NCBI RefSeq assembly: GCF_026151205.1
Contig: NC_087083.1
Location: 15,058,280 to 15,122,279, forward strand
Reading direction: 5' to 3'
Length of the DNA: 64,000 nt
DNA from: Bolinopsis microptera
Lineage: Eukaryota > Ctenophora > Tentaculata > Lobata > Bolinopsidae
In this document: piece by piece, positions 20,974 to 35,600 of the stretch
How positions within the stretch are numbered: position 1 is the stretch's first letter
Layout: every line of letters begins with the position of its first letter
Program-made: the position numbers and the translations under genes
Notes under the pieces: model-generated
The model's database searches: none
Seen by the model: only the letters and a program-made list of their open reading frames with translations
Told to the model about the DNA's origin: nothing

Positions 20974-23812
20974 TTGGATCTGATGGGCACAACTAGCTAG
21001 ACTTGTATAAGTGGATCTGATGGGCACAACTAGCTAGACTTGTAAAAGTGGATCTGATGGGCACAACTAGCTAGACTTGTATAAGTGGATCTGATGGGCA
21101 CAACTAGCTAGACTTGTATAAGTGGATCTGATGGGCACAACTAGCTAGACTTGTATAAGTGGATCTGATGGGCACAACTAGCTAGACTTGTATAAGTGGA
21201 TCTGATGGGCACAACTAGCTAGACTTGTATAAGTGGATCTGATGGGCACAACTAGCTAGACTTGTAAAAGTGGATCTGATGGGCACAACTAGCTAGACTT
21301 GTATAAGTGGATCTGGTGGGCACAACTAGCTAGACTTGTATAAGTGGATCTGATGGGCACAACTAGCTAGACTTGTATAAGTGGATCTGATGGGCACAAC
21401 TAGCTAGACTTGTATAAGTGGATCTGATGGGCACAACTAGCTAGACTTGTATAAGTGGATCTGATGGGCACAACTAGCTAGACTTGTATAAGTGGATCTG
21501 ATGGGCACAACTAGCTAGACTTGTATAAGTGGATCTGATGGGCACAACTAGCTAGACTTGTATAAGTGGATCTGATGGGCACAACTAGCTAGACTTGTAT
21601 AAGTGGATCTGATGGGCACAACTAGCTAGACTTGTATAAGTGGATCTGATGGGCACAACTAGCTAGACTTGTATAAGTGGATCTGATGGGCACAACTAGC
21701 TAGACTTGTATAAGTGGATCTGATGGGCACAACTAGCTAGACTTGTATAAGTGGATCTGATGGGCACAACTAGCTAGACTTGTATAAGTGGATCTGGTGG
21801 GCACAACTAGCTAGACTTGTATAAGTGGATCTGATGGGCACAACTAGCTAGACTTGTATAAGTGGATCTGATGGGCACAACTAGCTAGACTTGTATAAGT
21901 GGATCTGATGGGCACAACTAGCTAGACTTGTATAAGTGGATCTGGTGGGCACAACTAGCTAGACTTGTATAAGTGGATCTGATGGGCACAACTAGCTAGA
22001 CTTGTATAAGTGGATCTGGTGGGCACAACTAGCTAGACTTGTATAAGTGGATCTGATGGGCACAACTAGCTAGACTTGTATAAGTGGATCTGGTGGGCAC
22101 AACTAGCTAGACTTGTATAAGTGGATCTGATGGGCACAACTAGCTAGACTTGTATAAGTGGATCTGATGGGCACAACTAGCTAGACTTGTATAAGTGGAT
22201 CTGGTGGGCACAACTAGCTAGACTTGTATAAGTGGATCTGATGGGCACAACTAGCTAGACTTGTATAAGTGGATCTGATGGGCACAACTAGCTAGACTTG
22301 TATAAGTGGATCTGATGGGCACAACTAGCTAGACTTGTATAAGTGGATCTGATGGGCACAACTAGCTAGACTTGTATAAGTGGATCTGGTGGGCACAACT
22401 AGCTAGACTTGTATAAGTGGATCTGATGGGCACAACTAGCTAGACTTGTATAAGTGGATCTGGTGGGCACAACTAGCTAGACTTGTATAAGTGGATCTGA
22501 TGGGCACAACTAGCTAGACTTGTATAAGTGGATCTGATGGGCACAACTAGCTAGACTTGTATAAGTGGATCTGATGGGCACAACTAGCTAGACTTGTATA
22601 AGTGGATCTGGTGGGCACAACTAGCTAGACTTGTATAAGTGGATCTGATGGGCACAACTAGCTAGACTTGTATAAGTGGATCTGATGGGCACAACTAGCT
22701 AGACTTGTATAAGTGGATCTGATGGGCACAACTAGCTAGACTTGTATAAGTGGATCTGGTGGGCACAACTAGCTAGACTTGTATAAGTGGATCTGATGGG
22801 CACAACTAGCTAGACTTGTATAAGTGGATCTGGTGGGCACAACTAGCTAGACTTGTATAAGTGGATCTGATGGGCACAACTAGCTAGACTTGTATAAGTG
22901 GATCTGGTGGGCACAACTAGCTAGACTTGTATAAGTGGATCTGATGGGCACAACTAGCTAGACTTGTATAAGTGGATCTGATGGGCACAACTAGCTAGAC
23001 TTGTATAAGTGGATCTGATGGGCACAACTAGCTAGACTTGTATAAGTGGATCTGATGGGCACAACTAGCTAGACTTGTATAAGTGGATCTGATGGGCACA
23101 ACTAGCTAGACTTGTATAAGTGGATCTGATGGGCACAACTAGCTAGACTTGTATAAGTGGATCTGGTGGGCACAACTAGCTAGACTTGTATAAGTGGATC
23201 TGATGGGCACAACTAGCTAGACTTGTATAAGTGGATCTGATGGGCACAACTAGCTAGACTTGTAAAAGTGGATCTGATGGGCACAACTAGCTAGACTTGT
23301 ATAAGTGGATCTGATGGGCACAACTAGCTAGACTTGTATAAGTGGATCTGGTGGGCACAACTAGCTAGACTTGTATAAGTGGATCTGATGGGCACAACTA
23401 GCTAGACTTGTATAAGTGGATCTGATGGGCACAACTAGCTAGACTTGTATAAGTGGATCTGATGGGCACAACTAGCTAGACTTGTATAAGTGGATCTGAT
23501 GGGCACAACTAGCTAGACTTGTATAAGTGGATCTGATGGGCACAACTAGCTAGACTTGTATAAGTGGATCTGATGGGCACAACTAGCTAGACTTGTATAA
23601 GTGGATCTGATGGGCACAACTAGCTAGACTTGTATAAGTGGATCTGATGGGCACAACTAGCTAGACTTGTATAAGTGGATCTGATGGGCACAACTAGCTA
23701 GACTTGTATAAGTGGATCTGATGGGCACAACTAGCTAGACTTGTATAAGTGGATCTGATGGGCACAACTAGCTAGACTTGTATAAGTGGATCTGATGGGC
23801 ACAACTAGATAG
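20974..23812 (+). repeat. 37-bp satellite array, about 76 units
   Basis: The unit is GTGGATCTGATGGGCACAAC + TAGCTAGACTTGTATAA, with very low variation. The main variants are GATGGG/GGTGGG and TATAA/AAAA. The G variant recurs at irregular spacing through the middle, consistent with block duplication. Short inverted flanks are present on both sides (about 20937-20972 and 23936-23975). Confidence 0.95.
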
Positions 23813-24616
23813 AGCATATTTTCTCGCCCTAATAACAAGACACTTATGAGCTCAATGTGAGACCGTCATAGTCACACTTTTATAGCAAAGTCAAATGACC
23901 CTATTGGGCTTCTGACTGGACAACTATGGACAACACATTTGACTACACAGAAATGCTTGTGGCAAATCGGTTTCCAGTAAATGTTCATAACGCCCTAACT
24001 AAATCAACTGAATTATCATTACACCAATACTTGGCGAAGTGCCATGTTTCTTCTTCCCTACACATGCAATGTATAGCCAGAAGATTGTTAATAATTACGT
24101 GACGGTGAATAGCTCAATAGCACAGAGAATTAGGATTGTGCGTCATAAGGGTCTGGAATCTGGTCGGCAAACATCACACTTTGATAGATAGACCATGTCG
24201 AGATCAGAAACTTTATAATAAAGGCGTGATAGTTGAATTGCGTACTATTTTAAAACTGCGAGAATTAGAGATGGAATATGATGATAGGTATCTGGTTACT
24301 AGCTAATTTCAAAAATAACGTTTCTAATCATAATATGGTTATACTATATATACTTTATACGTAGTTCTTCTGCTCTGGCCTCTCCGAAAACCTAATTAAA
24401 AAATCATTTTGTTGTTTACATGATTGTTTGCGGAGGTCTTCGGGATTAAACTTACGTAGCTTTAGCTATATTCATGGTAAGTTAAGTCCAGCCTTCCTAT
24501 CTTACATTGTTTATACTAATTAGTATGTCATTACATTGCTCATACTGATTATTAAGTCATTACCTTGCTTATTCTAGGAATTATGATAATTAGAAGGACA
24601 GTAGAAGCTTTGTGAT
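23813..24616. other. Spacer upstream of the second repeat-receptor gene
   Basis: No coding sequence supported. The region just before 24617 should hold the promoter and 5' UTR of the next gene, but no clear core promoter motif stands out. Confidence 0.45.
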
Positions 24617-26460
24617 ATGGTTTTCAGAGGAACTGTCATCATACTTCTCTTCCTGGCTCATGCTACATCTGCTCACCCTTACCATTCAAAAGACGGTAGG
24701 AAAACTGGAGAGAACACCCGAAATTCGTGAGATGAAATGAATTGTGCATAAGTATTGTAATATTTGACTTGGAACAGAAGTGGACGTGCACTGTACGTCC
24801 TGCATCCTACTAATGTTCGTATTACTACAATCACTTCTACTAGTAGTTCTATTAGAAACTAACTGCTATTAAACTAACACTATCAGATTCCTTTTGTATC
24901 GTTATTCAATACGCATATGTTTTGCGACACCATGCAATCATATGAATGCATCAGCAAGCAAATTGCAAATGCCAACCATTTTCAGAAAAGTGCCCAGCAG
25001 GCAAGTACAGGAGTGCGTACATGAGTAGTTGTAAAGGCTGTGAAGGAAACACCATCAGTGCTGCTGGAGCTTCTTCTTGTACTATGTTCTAGTGGATATG
25101 TGGCTAATACGTATAATACTAAGTGTCGTAAGTGAACTCTCTAATGTACTCTAATGTACTCTAATGTAAGGCTATATCAATCCATTAAACATATTTTACA
25201 TAGATGCAGAATGATCATCTGTTATGCTAGCAGCGATTGTTTACATTATGAATAAAATATAACATCTTCAGAAAAATGTGCAGCGGGAACATACAGAGAA
25301 GCAGACATGTCTTCCTGTGATAGTTGTGATGAGAACTCTGTCAGTACTGCAGGAGCATCTTCTTGCACTGCTTGTAATGCTGGAACTGTAGCTAATGATG
25401 ATTTGACAGAATGTGGTAAGTTGATAAACCCACGATGAGATTCTTGTCTCCAATATTTGTATCTTATTTATTTCTTATCAATTCTCTATCAATAAAGATA
25501 TCTTATTCATGATTTGTACCACTCCGCAGATGAATGTGCAGCGGGAACATACAGAGAAGCAGACATGTCTTCCTGTGATAGTTGTGATGAGAACTCTGTC
25601 AGTACTGCAGGAGCATCTTCTTGTACTGCTTGTAATGCTGGAACTGTAGCTAATGATGATTCGACAGAATGTGGTAAGTTGATAAACCCACGATGAGATT
25701 CTTATCTCCAATATTCTTATCTTATTTATTTCTTATCAATTCTCTTTCAATAAAGATATTATCTTATTCATGATTAGTACCACTCCACAGATGAATGTGC
25801 AGCGGGAACATACAGAGAAGCAGACATGTCTTCCTGTGATAGTTGTGATGAGAACTCTGTCAGTACTGCAGGAGCATCTTCTTGTACTGCTTGTAATGCT
25901 GGAACTGTAGCTAATGATGATTCGACAGAATGTGGTAAGTTGATAAACCCACGATGAGATTCTTATCTCCAATATTCTTATCTTATTTATTTCTTATCAA
26001 TTCTCTTTCAAAAGAGATATTATCTTATTCATGATTAATACCACTCCACAGATGAATGTGCAGCGGGAACATACAGAGAAGCAGACATGTCTTTCTGTGT
26101 TAGTTGTGATGAGAACTCTGTCAGTACTGCAGGAGCATCTTCTTGTACTGCTTGTAATGCTGGAACTGTAGCTAATGATGATTCGACAGAATGTGGTAAG
26201 TTGATAGACCCAGTACCCACGCTGAGATTCTTATCCCCAATATTTGTATCTTATTTATTTCTTATCAATTCTCATTCAATTAAGATATCTTATTCATGAT
26301 TTGTACCACTCCGCAGATGAATGCGCAGCGGGAACATACAGAGAAGCAGACATGTCTTCCTGTGTTAATTGTGATGAGAACTCTGTCAGTACTGCAGGAG
26401 CATCTTCTTGTACTGCTTGTAATGCTGGAACTGTAGCTAATGATGATTCGACAGAATGTG
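24617..26460 (+). CDS. Second Cys-rich-repeat gene (GPCR paralogue, 3' part beyond the gap)
   Basis: Exon 1 (24617-24695) starts ATG and encodes a signal peptide, MVFRGTVIILLFLAHATSA, with phase-1 donor GTAGGA. Six phase 1-1 module exons follow: 24986-25127, 25272-25415, 25530-25673, 25791-25934, 26052-26195, 26317-26460. Five are 144 nt and almost identical to modules of the upstream GPCR gene. The second exon of the gene (24986) is 142 nt; its frame shifts near ACTATGTTCTAG, where two nucleotides are missing relative to its family. This is either a real lesion, which would disable the gene, or an assembly error. The gene runs into the N gap, so membership in the 7TM class is inferred from homology of the modules only. 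Confidence 0.72.
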
Positions 26461-26538
26461 GTAAGTTGATAAACCCACGATGAGATTCTTATCTGTAATA
26501 TTCTTATCTATCTCTATCACCATCACGGCCTATACAAA

Positions 26539-26638
26539 NNNNNNNNNNNNNNNNNNNNNNNNNNNNNNNNNNNNNNNNNNNNNNNNNNNNNNNNNNNNNN
26601 NNNNNNNNNNNNNNNNNNNNNNNNNNNNNNNNNNNNNN
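26539..26638. other. Assembly gap (100 N)
   Basis: Exactly 100 N, the usual placeholder for a gap of unknown size. It falls inside the repeat-exon array, where assembly collapse is expected. Confidence 0.98.
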
Positions 26639-29600
26639 CAAGGTATACCCCTTTGGAAAGTCTCGAAAGCGTTAAAGACCAGAAACTCAGAAATATAGAA
26701 ATATCAATGTTATTTTGAGAAAGGAAAAAAATGCAATTAGTATTTTTTAATGATGCAATATAATTAAGTTTACTATAGCATATTAGAAATATAAATTATA
26801 TACTCATTTATTTAAACTTTATTATATTTTGGCTTTTAAAAGGTATGATAATCTTTCATATTATACAACGCCAAACTTTCGCATGGCTTATTTAGAAAAC
26901 CCAAATTGTTTTTATTATTTTTTGAAAATCGATTTTAGATTGACAAGGACGCTTTTTAAAAACTTATTATAGTAAAATAAGATAATTATCATTTTTTGCC
27001 TTTTTGGTTAAGGTAAGGTTTATTCAGCTGTTTTGATGTTTTGGTGTGTGTTCTGTTTTTGTTGTTTGTCCTCTTTTTTGTTTATTTACGGGTCGAATTT
27101 TATTTTATGGTAATATCGTGAAAATTATGACATACAATTACCCCTCTATGCAGCATTCCCTCTGTATATTCCCCCCCGTCTCCCTCCCCCTATAATCTAT
27201 ATACAGTATTTATGAGAAGTATTTGAAGCTAAGATAGCATTATATCATCCGAAATGGCAAAAATGTTATATTCCGTTCCAATTGATGAGAATGAGGAAAT
27301 GAAAATGTGCACCCCAAAAAAATAAGTGATAAGCGGGGATGAATGGAAAATGTCCAGGGAGGCGGGGTTATAGAGAATAAGGAATAGTGAATTACTGTAC
27401 TATGTTTAACCCTATTTTAGCCATACTAGACCCCTCTCACTTGTTAAGCATTTCACAATTAAAAAATGTATATTTGAAACATCCCCTTAAGGTCTTAAAA
27501 CTGAAATTTGATACCTGTTAATTGAATAATTTCCTTAACTCTCAATTCTAAAATTGAAATGAAACTTATTTTATTCGTGTATTAATTGCTTTCCTATGTA
27601 CATAACCCTGTATCCGGATTGAAAGTCAAAACTATTTTTAGACATGGCCCTACACAAGGGTGTGTGGGTTCTCTGAAAGACGCGACTCGCTAGAAGAGAC
27701 GCTCACGAGAAAAATCAGGTTTGTTCAAATGTAGCTTTTGGAAAGCATGACGGAGGGGGGGGTGTTCAACCTGATTTTCAAAAGGGAAAAGGCCGTTCCC
27801 ATGCCGTCGTTAGTATGCTTCTCCTTTGCTGCTCAGAAGAGCGAATAGCCTCACCGAAAATATGCTCAACGTAATTCAAATCCGCGAAAACTTACACTAT
27901 GAACTTACTATCAATTCGGTGATAACTGGCGAATTATTGCTAAAATAAATGTCTTTAAGGGCTAACCCTGGCCCTGACCCTTTCAAAACCAACTGAGAAT
28001 TTGTTTTATGATTTCTTTACCTATTCAATTGCATTTTGTAAACAACTATATTTTATAAACATGTCCACTTATTGTTTTGAAGTTGAGGATTATTGGGTGA
28101 AAAAAAGTGACAAAAACGAAATCTAATACAACATAAGTTTAATATGAAAGGTGGACCCCAAGAAGGAAATAACCCAACGGGTGTGGCCAAACATTAATAA
28201 CCGCAGTTTTCCATAGGTATAAAATACCTAGGCCCCCGCGGCATTGTGCCCCCACTCCTGGTGATAAGTTCACTGTCGAACATTTTTTGATTGATTCTTA
28301 TTTATTTATAAATGGTTGTTAAAAACATTTTTTTAAAAACGAGAAGCTGTTTAATCTTTTTTTTGGGTGTTGTTTTTGGAAAATTTTTTCCCAAATAGTT
28401 TTTTTAATATATTGAGCGTTTCCCCCTATTGTAGATTTATTTTTATTATTTTATTAGACCAATATTTTTGGGCATGAGTACCCCTAGGGTTTTTTATAAA
28501 CATACCTGTTAATTCATATTTTTTGGAAATCTGCCGGTGTTAAGAGCCCAGAAAATCCCAGTTTCAGTGTTTTTTGGGGTAACGAGTTGTAATATTAACA
28601 AAGGAAAACGAAAGTAACAAGGTCAATAATATTTTAATTTGTTGGTCCCAAGGGGTTGGGGCAAGTCATCCCCAATTCATTCGTAGTCCCACCCCCGATA
28701 AGTTTGTTCCCAACAGCAATCCCTAAAAATATATAAATAAAATGAACTGATAAATAGCGACAAACCACCACCTTTTTTTGTCCAGGTAAATAACGCCGTG
28801 GAAAAAGTTCCTTTCGAAAGCGTGGGTATAGAGAACCAGAAAATACTCAGAAATATAGGAATTGTTTTATTATTTTCCCCTGGAGAAAAGGATAAAAAGA
28901 ATGCAATTTTATGTAAAATTTTTTTAAATGATGCAATATATAAGGATACTTATAGCCAAATATTAAAAGGGCCAAATATCATTATTATTTTTATTTTAAT
29001 TTAAAACTTTATTATATTTTTGCCCGCTTTTTTTCAAAGGGTATAATAAATCTTTTTCATATTATACACAGCCCATAAGGTAATGCCAAAATTGGCCCCC
29101 CCTTATTTATGGAAGAGCTTTTAATGAAATAATTAATTTCTGAAAATTACGATATAAGATGAAACAAAGGGACGGCTTTTAATAAACTTATGAAAATATG
29201 AATTTAAAAATAAGATAATTAATCCACATTTGGCCCCTTTTGTTTTTAAGGTTTAAGGTTTTTTATATCCAGCTTGATTTTGATGTTTTTGGGGTTGGTT
29301 GTTTTCCTCTGTTTTTTTTGTTGTTTTTGTTCCCTCCCCCTCTATTTTTGGTTTTTATTTTAACGGTCGAAAAGTTTTTATTTTTTAAATGGGGTATAAA
29401 TATCCGGTGAAAACTTAATGAAACAATAGACATTACCCCCTTCTTAATAATGCAGCATAATTCCCCCCGTAAAAATTAACCCCCCGTCTCCCCGCCCCCT
29501 AAAAGAATCTATATAAACAGTAAACTATGAGAAGTTAATTTTTGAAGCTAAGATAGCCATTATATACATCGAAAAGGAACAGAAATGTATAATAATTTTC

Positions 29601-32600
29601 GTTTCCAATTTGAAATGAAGTAATGAAGTAAAAAAAATGAAAATGGTGGCACTATCCCAAATAAAGCGGAAAATTGAAAAAATGTTCAGGGGAGAGCCGC
29701 GTTTTATAGAGAATAAGGAAAATAGTGAATAACTGTAAACTACGTTTTAACCCTACTTATGGCCCCTAAATATACTAGAACAAAACCCCTCTGCACCTCC
29801 CAGGTTTAGCAATTCACAATTAAAAAAATGTGAAATAATTATTTGGGAAACGATTCCCCTTAGGTCCCCTATTAAAAACTGAAAATTGATTACTAGCTAT
29901 ATTGAAAATAAAATTCTTAACGTCTTTCAATTCCCTTAAAATTGAAATGAAACCTATTATTTATAAATTTTTACCGTGGGTAATTAATTTGGCTTTCCCC
30001 CCTACTGTACACCCCTAACTAACTCCCCTGTTAGCCTGGTAAAAATCCGGGGATTGAAAAAGAAAAGCCCCCAACTGTTTTTTTTTAGACCCATGGGAAA
30101 ACTTACTCACAAGGAGTGTGGTCTCCCCGAAAGACGGCGGCCTCGCTAAGAAAGACGCCCCCTTATTCACGAGAAAAAATCAGGTTTTGGTCCCAAATGT
30201 AAGCTTTTTTGGATATGCATGACGGGGAGGGAGGGGGGAGTTCAAACCCTTGATTTTCAAGGAAAGGCGTTTCCCTTAATCCCGGCCCGATTACGTTGCA
30301 CGCCTTTTTGCAGCATCAAAGAAGAGCGGAAATAGCCCCCTCCAACCTAAAAAATCTGCGTTCCCCCCAACGTTTATTCAAATCCACGTCCCCGAAATCT
30401 TGTCACTATGAAAACTTACTATCCAATTTTTCGGGTGGTGGTCCCTATGCAACCCAAAGAGCCCCCCCCCGGTCCCCTACTCAGCCCCCACAATTGTACT
30501 CCCGAGAAAATCGATGTGAGGGAGTTTTTTTTTAAATGGAAGGAGGCCTGCCAACATTGGCAGCAAAGTCCCCTTCGGGGGCGGAAGAAAAGGTAAATGT
30601 TACAACACTAACCTTATCCCGGTCACTGGCCCCCTTAAATAATTCCCTTCCGGCTTTTTCCTGTAATATGGGCCAGGTTTTGCAAAACCTTGTTGGGGTA
30701 ACAATATGTGCTGTTGGGAATTACCTCCCACGAAGTAAAAATAAGTGTCCCCCCACCCCCCCCTTGATAAAAATGGACTAAAATTTTTAAAATTTATTAA
30801 AAATCCTGTTCAAAAAATTCACTGATGTAAAATCCCTTGAATTTTCCCCCCAACCCGTAAAATGAAATAAACTCTTTTTCCATTACGTTGAAAAGTCTCT
30901 GTTATCCTGAAAGCTTTAGAGTGTTCTAATTTTTTCCCTGGAAATCCGTGTTAATCAAAAAGGCCCAAAAACACAAAATGCCATTACAATTTGACTTCGA
31001 TCCAATCATAATATAAAATATCCAAATAACCCGATTAATTTTTTTTCATAATTACAAGTAAAAACTCCCTCCAGAAACCAGACAGAAACAGCAAGCCGTA
31101 GTAGAGGGAAGAAAAGGTGATCGTAGAAAATTTAAGGGATTAACACGGAGTAGAAATGGAAAACCCTCGTGAGGTTTAAAAAAGAGGAAAAACCCCCGGC
31201 TGACAAAAAAACCATAATCGCCCCTGGTGGGCCCCCTGCACAAGGCCTCTGTTTCCTTGAACTAATAGTGGGTGAATTCCTAACCGTGGGGAGAAATTGC
31301 CTGGAAACGACCACTTCCTGGTCGGAAGGGGCCCCGGATAAACAAAAAAACGCCACTATTCCAGTTGGTCAAATTTTTCATTGTCCTTCTTGGAAAAAAT
31401 TAATCACCTGTATTTGTGAATTTTTGGAAAAAAATCCTAAGATACCAGTTGCATTGGTTAACCCGCAATTAATATCAATGAGTCCCCATTGTAAAACAAT
31501 ACCCATGCAGTAAAGTAATTATATCAATGGCAAATCCATTCTCGAACATGCTCGTTTTGTTATCGCCCTCACTCCCCATCTTTTTTCCCCCTCCACCACT
31601 GCCCCACTTCCTCCTTAAATTATAAATGACCTTTATCAAATCAAATAAAAAAACGTGGGATTACCAATTGTTTTTTTTGAGCGTGGCGTGCAAATTTAAG
31701 CTTTTTGGCCTCTCCCAAAGCTTTTCGGTGGAACTAATTAGCTGTTTGGTGGACTATTGTTTGTAGTAGTGGTAAAAAGAAAACGATTAATCTCAAATCT
31801 TTTCCCTAGATACTAACCAAGTAAAGTTTTTGCAATTTTACATAGGTTTAGTCCGTCCCCCGCCCAGAATTCCACATAAATTATTAACCAGATCATTATT
31901 CCCATTGATTGGCAAAGTTAATATGACCTAACCAATAAAATTTGAAAAAAAAGTCTAAGAAAAAAAATCAAGAAAAATGAATTAACCGGAAAACTATCCC
32001 CGCAGCTAAAAGAAACAGAACAGACATAACAATTGTGTAAAAAACGAGGAAAAAGCTCCTAAGAAAAAATGTCCCCCTTGAATCCACGAATTTAGATTAA
32101 GAAAGGGTAAAATTAAATCCCAGATCATATTGTATTTCCCAATCCCTTTTAGGAAGAAAAAAGGTTTTTTTTAGGTTGCCTGATTAACTATGTAAAGTTA
32201 ATAAGGAGGGGGGAGGGGAGGGGATGGATTTTTGGATTTCCGAGTACTATAGTAACTAAAAAGGTTTTAAGTAGTTTTTTACTAAATAAATAATAAGCAA
32301 TAAGGGCCCTTCCTTAGACACCAGGCGTGCCCCACCGGTTCCCCTGGCGGGGGCCATCCAAAACCCAAATGTTTTTCCCCAATTAAAACTCAACTATTTT
32401 TTCCTTCAAAAAGTTGTTTATATTGTAGGGAATAATCGGGGTTTTTTTTTTGGATATATGAGGTGGGCCCAAACTTTTGTGATCGGGTGTTTTACTAAAA
32501 AAAATATCAACGTTGTGTTTTTTAACAAGTTTAAATATTGCGCGTACCCCTCCCTCCCTTACGAGAAATTTTACTACAAGCCGTTTTATTCAAACAAATA

Positions 32601-35600
32601 ACTAATAAGATCCTAGCCGAACCCCCCCGTGCAAGAGGTAACGTTCCGTGGCCCCAAATCGGGAGCAAGCAAGGTAATCACTGATTACCATATCCATAAT
32701 CCTTTTGGTCTTTAATTAGTTTGTGGGGCCCAAAAAAAGTTGCCCTTAGTTATTTTGGTCGGGGAATATGGGTAATGAAAAAATTGGTTTTCTTTAGTTG
32801 TCGGGAGTTGAAATTGGATTTTCCCACGGCTTAGGCCATGGTAAATCAGGTTTTTTTATAAATATAAAATTTGAACAGCTTTCTTATTTTTTTTTCCCCC
32901 TGTCCAGCAACCGAACACATCTTGTAAACTTTAATTTTAAAGGAAAAATAAATTTCCCCCCAATTTTTAATTCATCTGAGGAGATTTTTTAATTTGAAAA
33001 ACGAAAAAAATCCAATTTTGGGGGGCCTCGATGGTGCTGTTTAAGTTGGAAAACCCACCCCACCCCCACCCCCACCCCCCCCCATTGGCCTGTAACTCCT
33101 AAGAAGTGTTTCCCAAGTAAGCATCAGAAAGTTAGGGCAATTTTTTAGTGGAAATAAACAAAACTAAGACCCAAGAAATTTCAGTTCTATAAAGTTTTGC
33201 AACAAATAATAAGATTTGGATTAATAATGGTTTAAAAACGGGTATAAATCAAGTATTAAAAAACAAACAAACCGCAACAAAAATACGAAGTTGAAAACTT
33301 GAAACACAAAACAGAACCGGCTAAATGCCGCCGCCCTGAAGTTTTTTCAAGTTCTGCAAGGCATTATTAAAAAATAAATTAACACCTGATCGTGGGATCG
33401 TCCAGGTTGCGCCATGTTTTTACCTCTGAAATGCCAAGCTTACCGTCCCAATACTTTTTTTTCCCAGGTATTCAATGGATTTAAAATGGTTATCTAGAAC
33501 AATTTGGTACCATTTACAGTATCCCATTATTGTACTTGGTGAAAGGGAAACTTGGTTTATGGTACCTTTCATCCCTTCCCCTTATGTAAAATTGAAAACT
33601 TAACAGAACCTACGAAAAAACGGGTTTTTAACGGAAAACGTAAACTACCGTATGAAAAACCAGGAACAAAAGGAAATCGCGGGCTATGTAACGGAATCCA
33701 CATCCGCCGATTTTTTCTTTCCCCAGTATTTTTTTTTGCGACAAAATTTGTTAGTTATAAGTTTTTGTTATATACCGCCGGATAAATGCAAAATTTCCGC
33801 GGTAACAATCTGCGAAATTTTTGGGCCAAAAATAATCGCGAAAATCCTTTTGTCCCCCCTAAGTATGGAACTTAAGAAATAAACGCCCTCTAAACTGTTC
33901 ACCACAGCAATCGAAGATTTTTCGGGGGTCGGTTCCGACAGAAGACACCTTCCCCCCGAAGAAAACAAAACCCAAGTCAGGAAGTTACCCTCCGTTTATC
34001 GCCCGGGAAAAGGCGAATAACCACCTTAGTGATAGTGAACCGATAGTGGGGACCCAGTCCTTCGTCCAGTTACAATTGGGGGAGTCCACTTTTATTCCCA
34101 ACTATTTCCCCAGGCTGGCCCATGGTGGGTCCTAAAAATAAACCATTTTTATGTTTATATTTTTTTAATAACATTCTAAAAAAACAAACAGCGAAAATTT
34201 ATTAAAAATCATGAAAGAACTAAAAAAATTTGTGATAAAAATTCCAGGAAAATAATTTCTTCGCTAAGGGCACGAGGAAGTCCAAAGATTGGGGGGGGGC
34301 CGGTGGTCAAAAAAAAATGAAAGACATAATATCATAACTGTATTTCAAAACTTGAACAAAAATATCCCCCGGCAACGGCCAAAAAATACAATGCACTTCT
34401 GTAATACCCCCCCAAATTAATTTACGACATCGGCTTTAAAAAATTTGGACATAATTGACCTGTACCAGGTAGGGCAGTAAATAAACTGTTTAAAGGAAAA
34501 TAAAAACTTTGTTTTATTAAAGGGTTTTTAATATACACCAAACCCAAAAAAAAAAGTAATTAAAGGGTTCCCCCGAAAAAAGGGGGGGGAAACCCCAAAA
34601 TTTTTTTTTCAGTTTCACATAATCTGACAAAGCTACTGGAGAAGAAACAAGTATGGAAAAAAAAAACTGCATCCCAAAGTCCCTGGACATAGGGTTAAAA
34701 GCCCTCAACTTTTGGAAAACAACTGTCCCACCCCATTGAACCTAAAAACTTAAGCAATGGGTTTTTTCCTGAATGGACCGAAAAGGAGAATTAAGTCCCT
34801 CCACTCAACTGTAAAAAACAAAATACCAATCAATTATTTGTCCCGAACGTTTTTCGACTACATAAGCCCTTTTGTCCATGAAACAAACGTTCCAGAATTT
34901 AATTAGCTCAATAAGATGCCAGTAGATTTTTTTTCCGATCCAATGACTCAAAGTGCCCGAAGGCAAAAAAAGAAGTCCAAGGAACAAGGGTATAGCGAGA
35001 AACGAGGTTTTTTTGTTATGAATGGTAACTTGCGAACCGTGGCGTTTGCGAGCGGTGGTGCCGTAAACAGTTTTTATCGCCCCACGTGGGTCCCCCCCCA
35101 ATCCCTTGCCCCGCACAAAAGTTATTTTTGCGCGATAATCATTGAAACTGACCAAGTAAACATATTAATTTCCCACCATGAAACGAAACCCCCCAATAAA
35201 AATAGCAAAAATATTAATTAATTGTTTGATTTTTATAATCCCATTGCACAATCCGGGGGCCCCAGGTGCAAAACATAAACAATATAGTTTATACCCATTT
35301 TCAAACTCAAATATGGGAATTATAAAAAATAAAGTTAAACTGGGCAAAAGCACTCGCCGCCCCCACTCCTTTCCCCCAAAACTTGCATCCCCTTTAAAAC
35401 CGTAAAAAACCCTTTGGGGATCCCCCCAGATTTTTAAGGAATTCCCCGAATAAAATACGCCCATCACGATCGGGAAATTGAGGGGCCCAACCACAAAAGA
35501 AAGCGCCGCCATTTTTTTTTAGTTTTTTGTTAATCAGTTTTTTAAAATTTCCCCCCCCCCCCAGTAATCCATCATCCCGGGGACCCCACTCAAAAAGACC

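Noticed and set aside
13190-23812. Regular arrays resembling CRISPR repeats
   Set aside because: Units are directly adjacent with no unique spacers, and the genome is eukaryotic. They are minisatellites or satellites.
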